Shown piece after piece: positions 63,953 to 64,000 of a DNA stretch of 64,000 nt (within the stretch, counting starts at the first letter, position 1; each line of letters begins with the position of its first letter). The position numbers and the translations under genes are program-made. Source of the DNA: Flectobacillus longus (GTDB lineage: Bacteria; Bacteroidota; Bacteroidia; Cytophagales; Spirosomataceae); NCBI RefSeq assembly GCF_030056705.1, contig NZ_JASHIC010000034.1, positions 28,598 through 92,597 of the forward strand, read 5' to 3'. The notes beneath the pieces are model-generated. The model did no database searches. It was not told the origin of the DNA and saw only the letters and a program-made list of their open reading frames with translations.

Positions 63953-64000
63953 TGGAGCTTTTTTACTTTCCCGCATTTGATTGCAGTATCATCAACGGTA
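63953..64000 (-). rRNA. 5S rRNA 3' end (cut by window edge)
   Basis: The - strand reads TGATGATACTGC, a short variable stretch, and TGCGGGAAAGTA before AAGCTCC, the standard order of helix IV/V and the final strand of bacterial 5S rRNA (compare CCGATGGTAGTG and GCGAGAGTAGG in E. coli). The 5' part lies outside, so the exact 3' end is approximate. Confidence 0.75.

Larger units (their letters stand above)
63689..64000. other. rRNA operon end region
   Basis: No coding frame. The plus strand shows the reverse complement of the 3' end of 5S rRNA and its terminator at the extreme right, preceded by a tandem degenerate copy of the same piece. Confidence 0.55.

Overview
The window looks like chromosomal DNA of a low-GC member of the Bacteroidota, most likely Cytophagales. 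The evidence is a SusC/RagA receptor, a gliding-type GldG protein, long SecA and M1 peptidase forms of this phylum, promoters of the TTG-N20-TAnnTTTG type, and the absence of Shine-Dalgarno sequences. Almost all genes are ordinary single-copy chromosomal genes separated by strong hairpin terminators, many shared by convergent genes. No phage, insertion sequence or CRISPR array was seen.

Layout. 1-13.3 kb: the 5' end of a SusC gene, an FAD/Fe-S oxidoreductase, an M1 peptidase, a Nudix hydrolase, a TonB-C protein and secA. 13.6-18.3 kb: a small sugar/glycan island (FdtA-like ketoisomerase, DegT aminotransferase, GT2, methyltransferase, polytopic membrane protein). 18.3-26.1 kb: proB, aat and an arginine cluster (GNAT acetyltransferase, argG, argC, argD with a beta-barrel gene inserted), preceded by a roughly 300-nt leader that may encode an Arg-rich peptide. 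27-32 kb: PpiD-like foldase, gldG, dnaN. 32.3-35 kb: a two-subunit molybdopterin oxidoreductase. 35-43 kb: thioredoxin, TerC, two tRNA-Val genes, GH32, lpxH, ftsH, rsfS. 43-56.8 kb: birA, acyl-CoA ligase, sugar MFS, Omp85-type barrel, two response-regulator-type genes, ilvE, cobalamin adenosyltransferase, queA, rarA. 56.9-58.9 kb: a type II restriction-modification pair (HTH-fused C5 methyltransferase and Eco47II-family endonuclease).

The most interesting part is 59.0-63.7 kb, an RNA-repair/RNA-quality-control locus: a divergent WYL-domain regulator, a TROVE/vWA Ro60 homologue (Rsr), and an RtcB RNA ligase. Between rsr and rtcB, on the same strand, lie three consecutive non-coding RNA modules. 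By hand-folding, all three form the same bulged two-helix stem with clear compensatory changes between copies: a bulged U, a 1x5 internal loop and a bulged A. The module next to rtcB encloses a textbook circularly permuted tRNA-like domain (T-arm, mini-acceptor hairpin, U8-A9, D-arm, A26, split anticodon stem), as expected of a bacterial YrlA-type Y RNA. The middle module lacks the tRNA-like domain and the third carries a different insert with a T-loop hairpin. This looks like a three-member Y RNA family in one operon.

The right edge carries the 3' end of a 5S rRNA gene with its terminator, followed by a tandem degenerate copy of the same segment. All coordinates and folds were read by eye; no database search or folding program was run.
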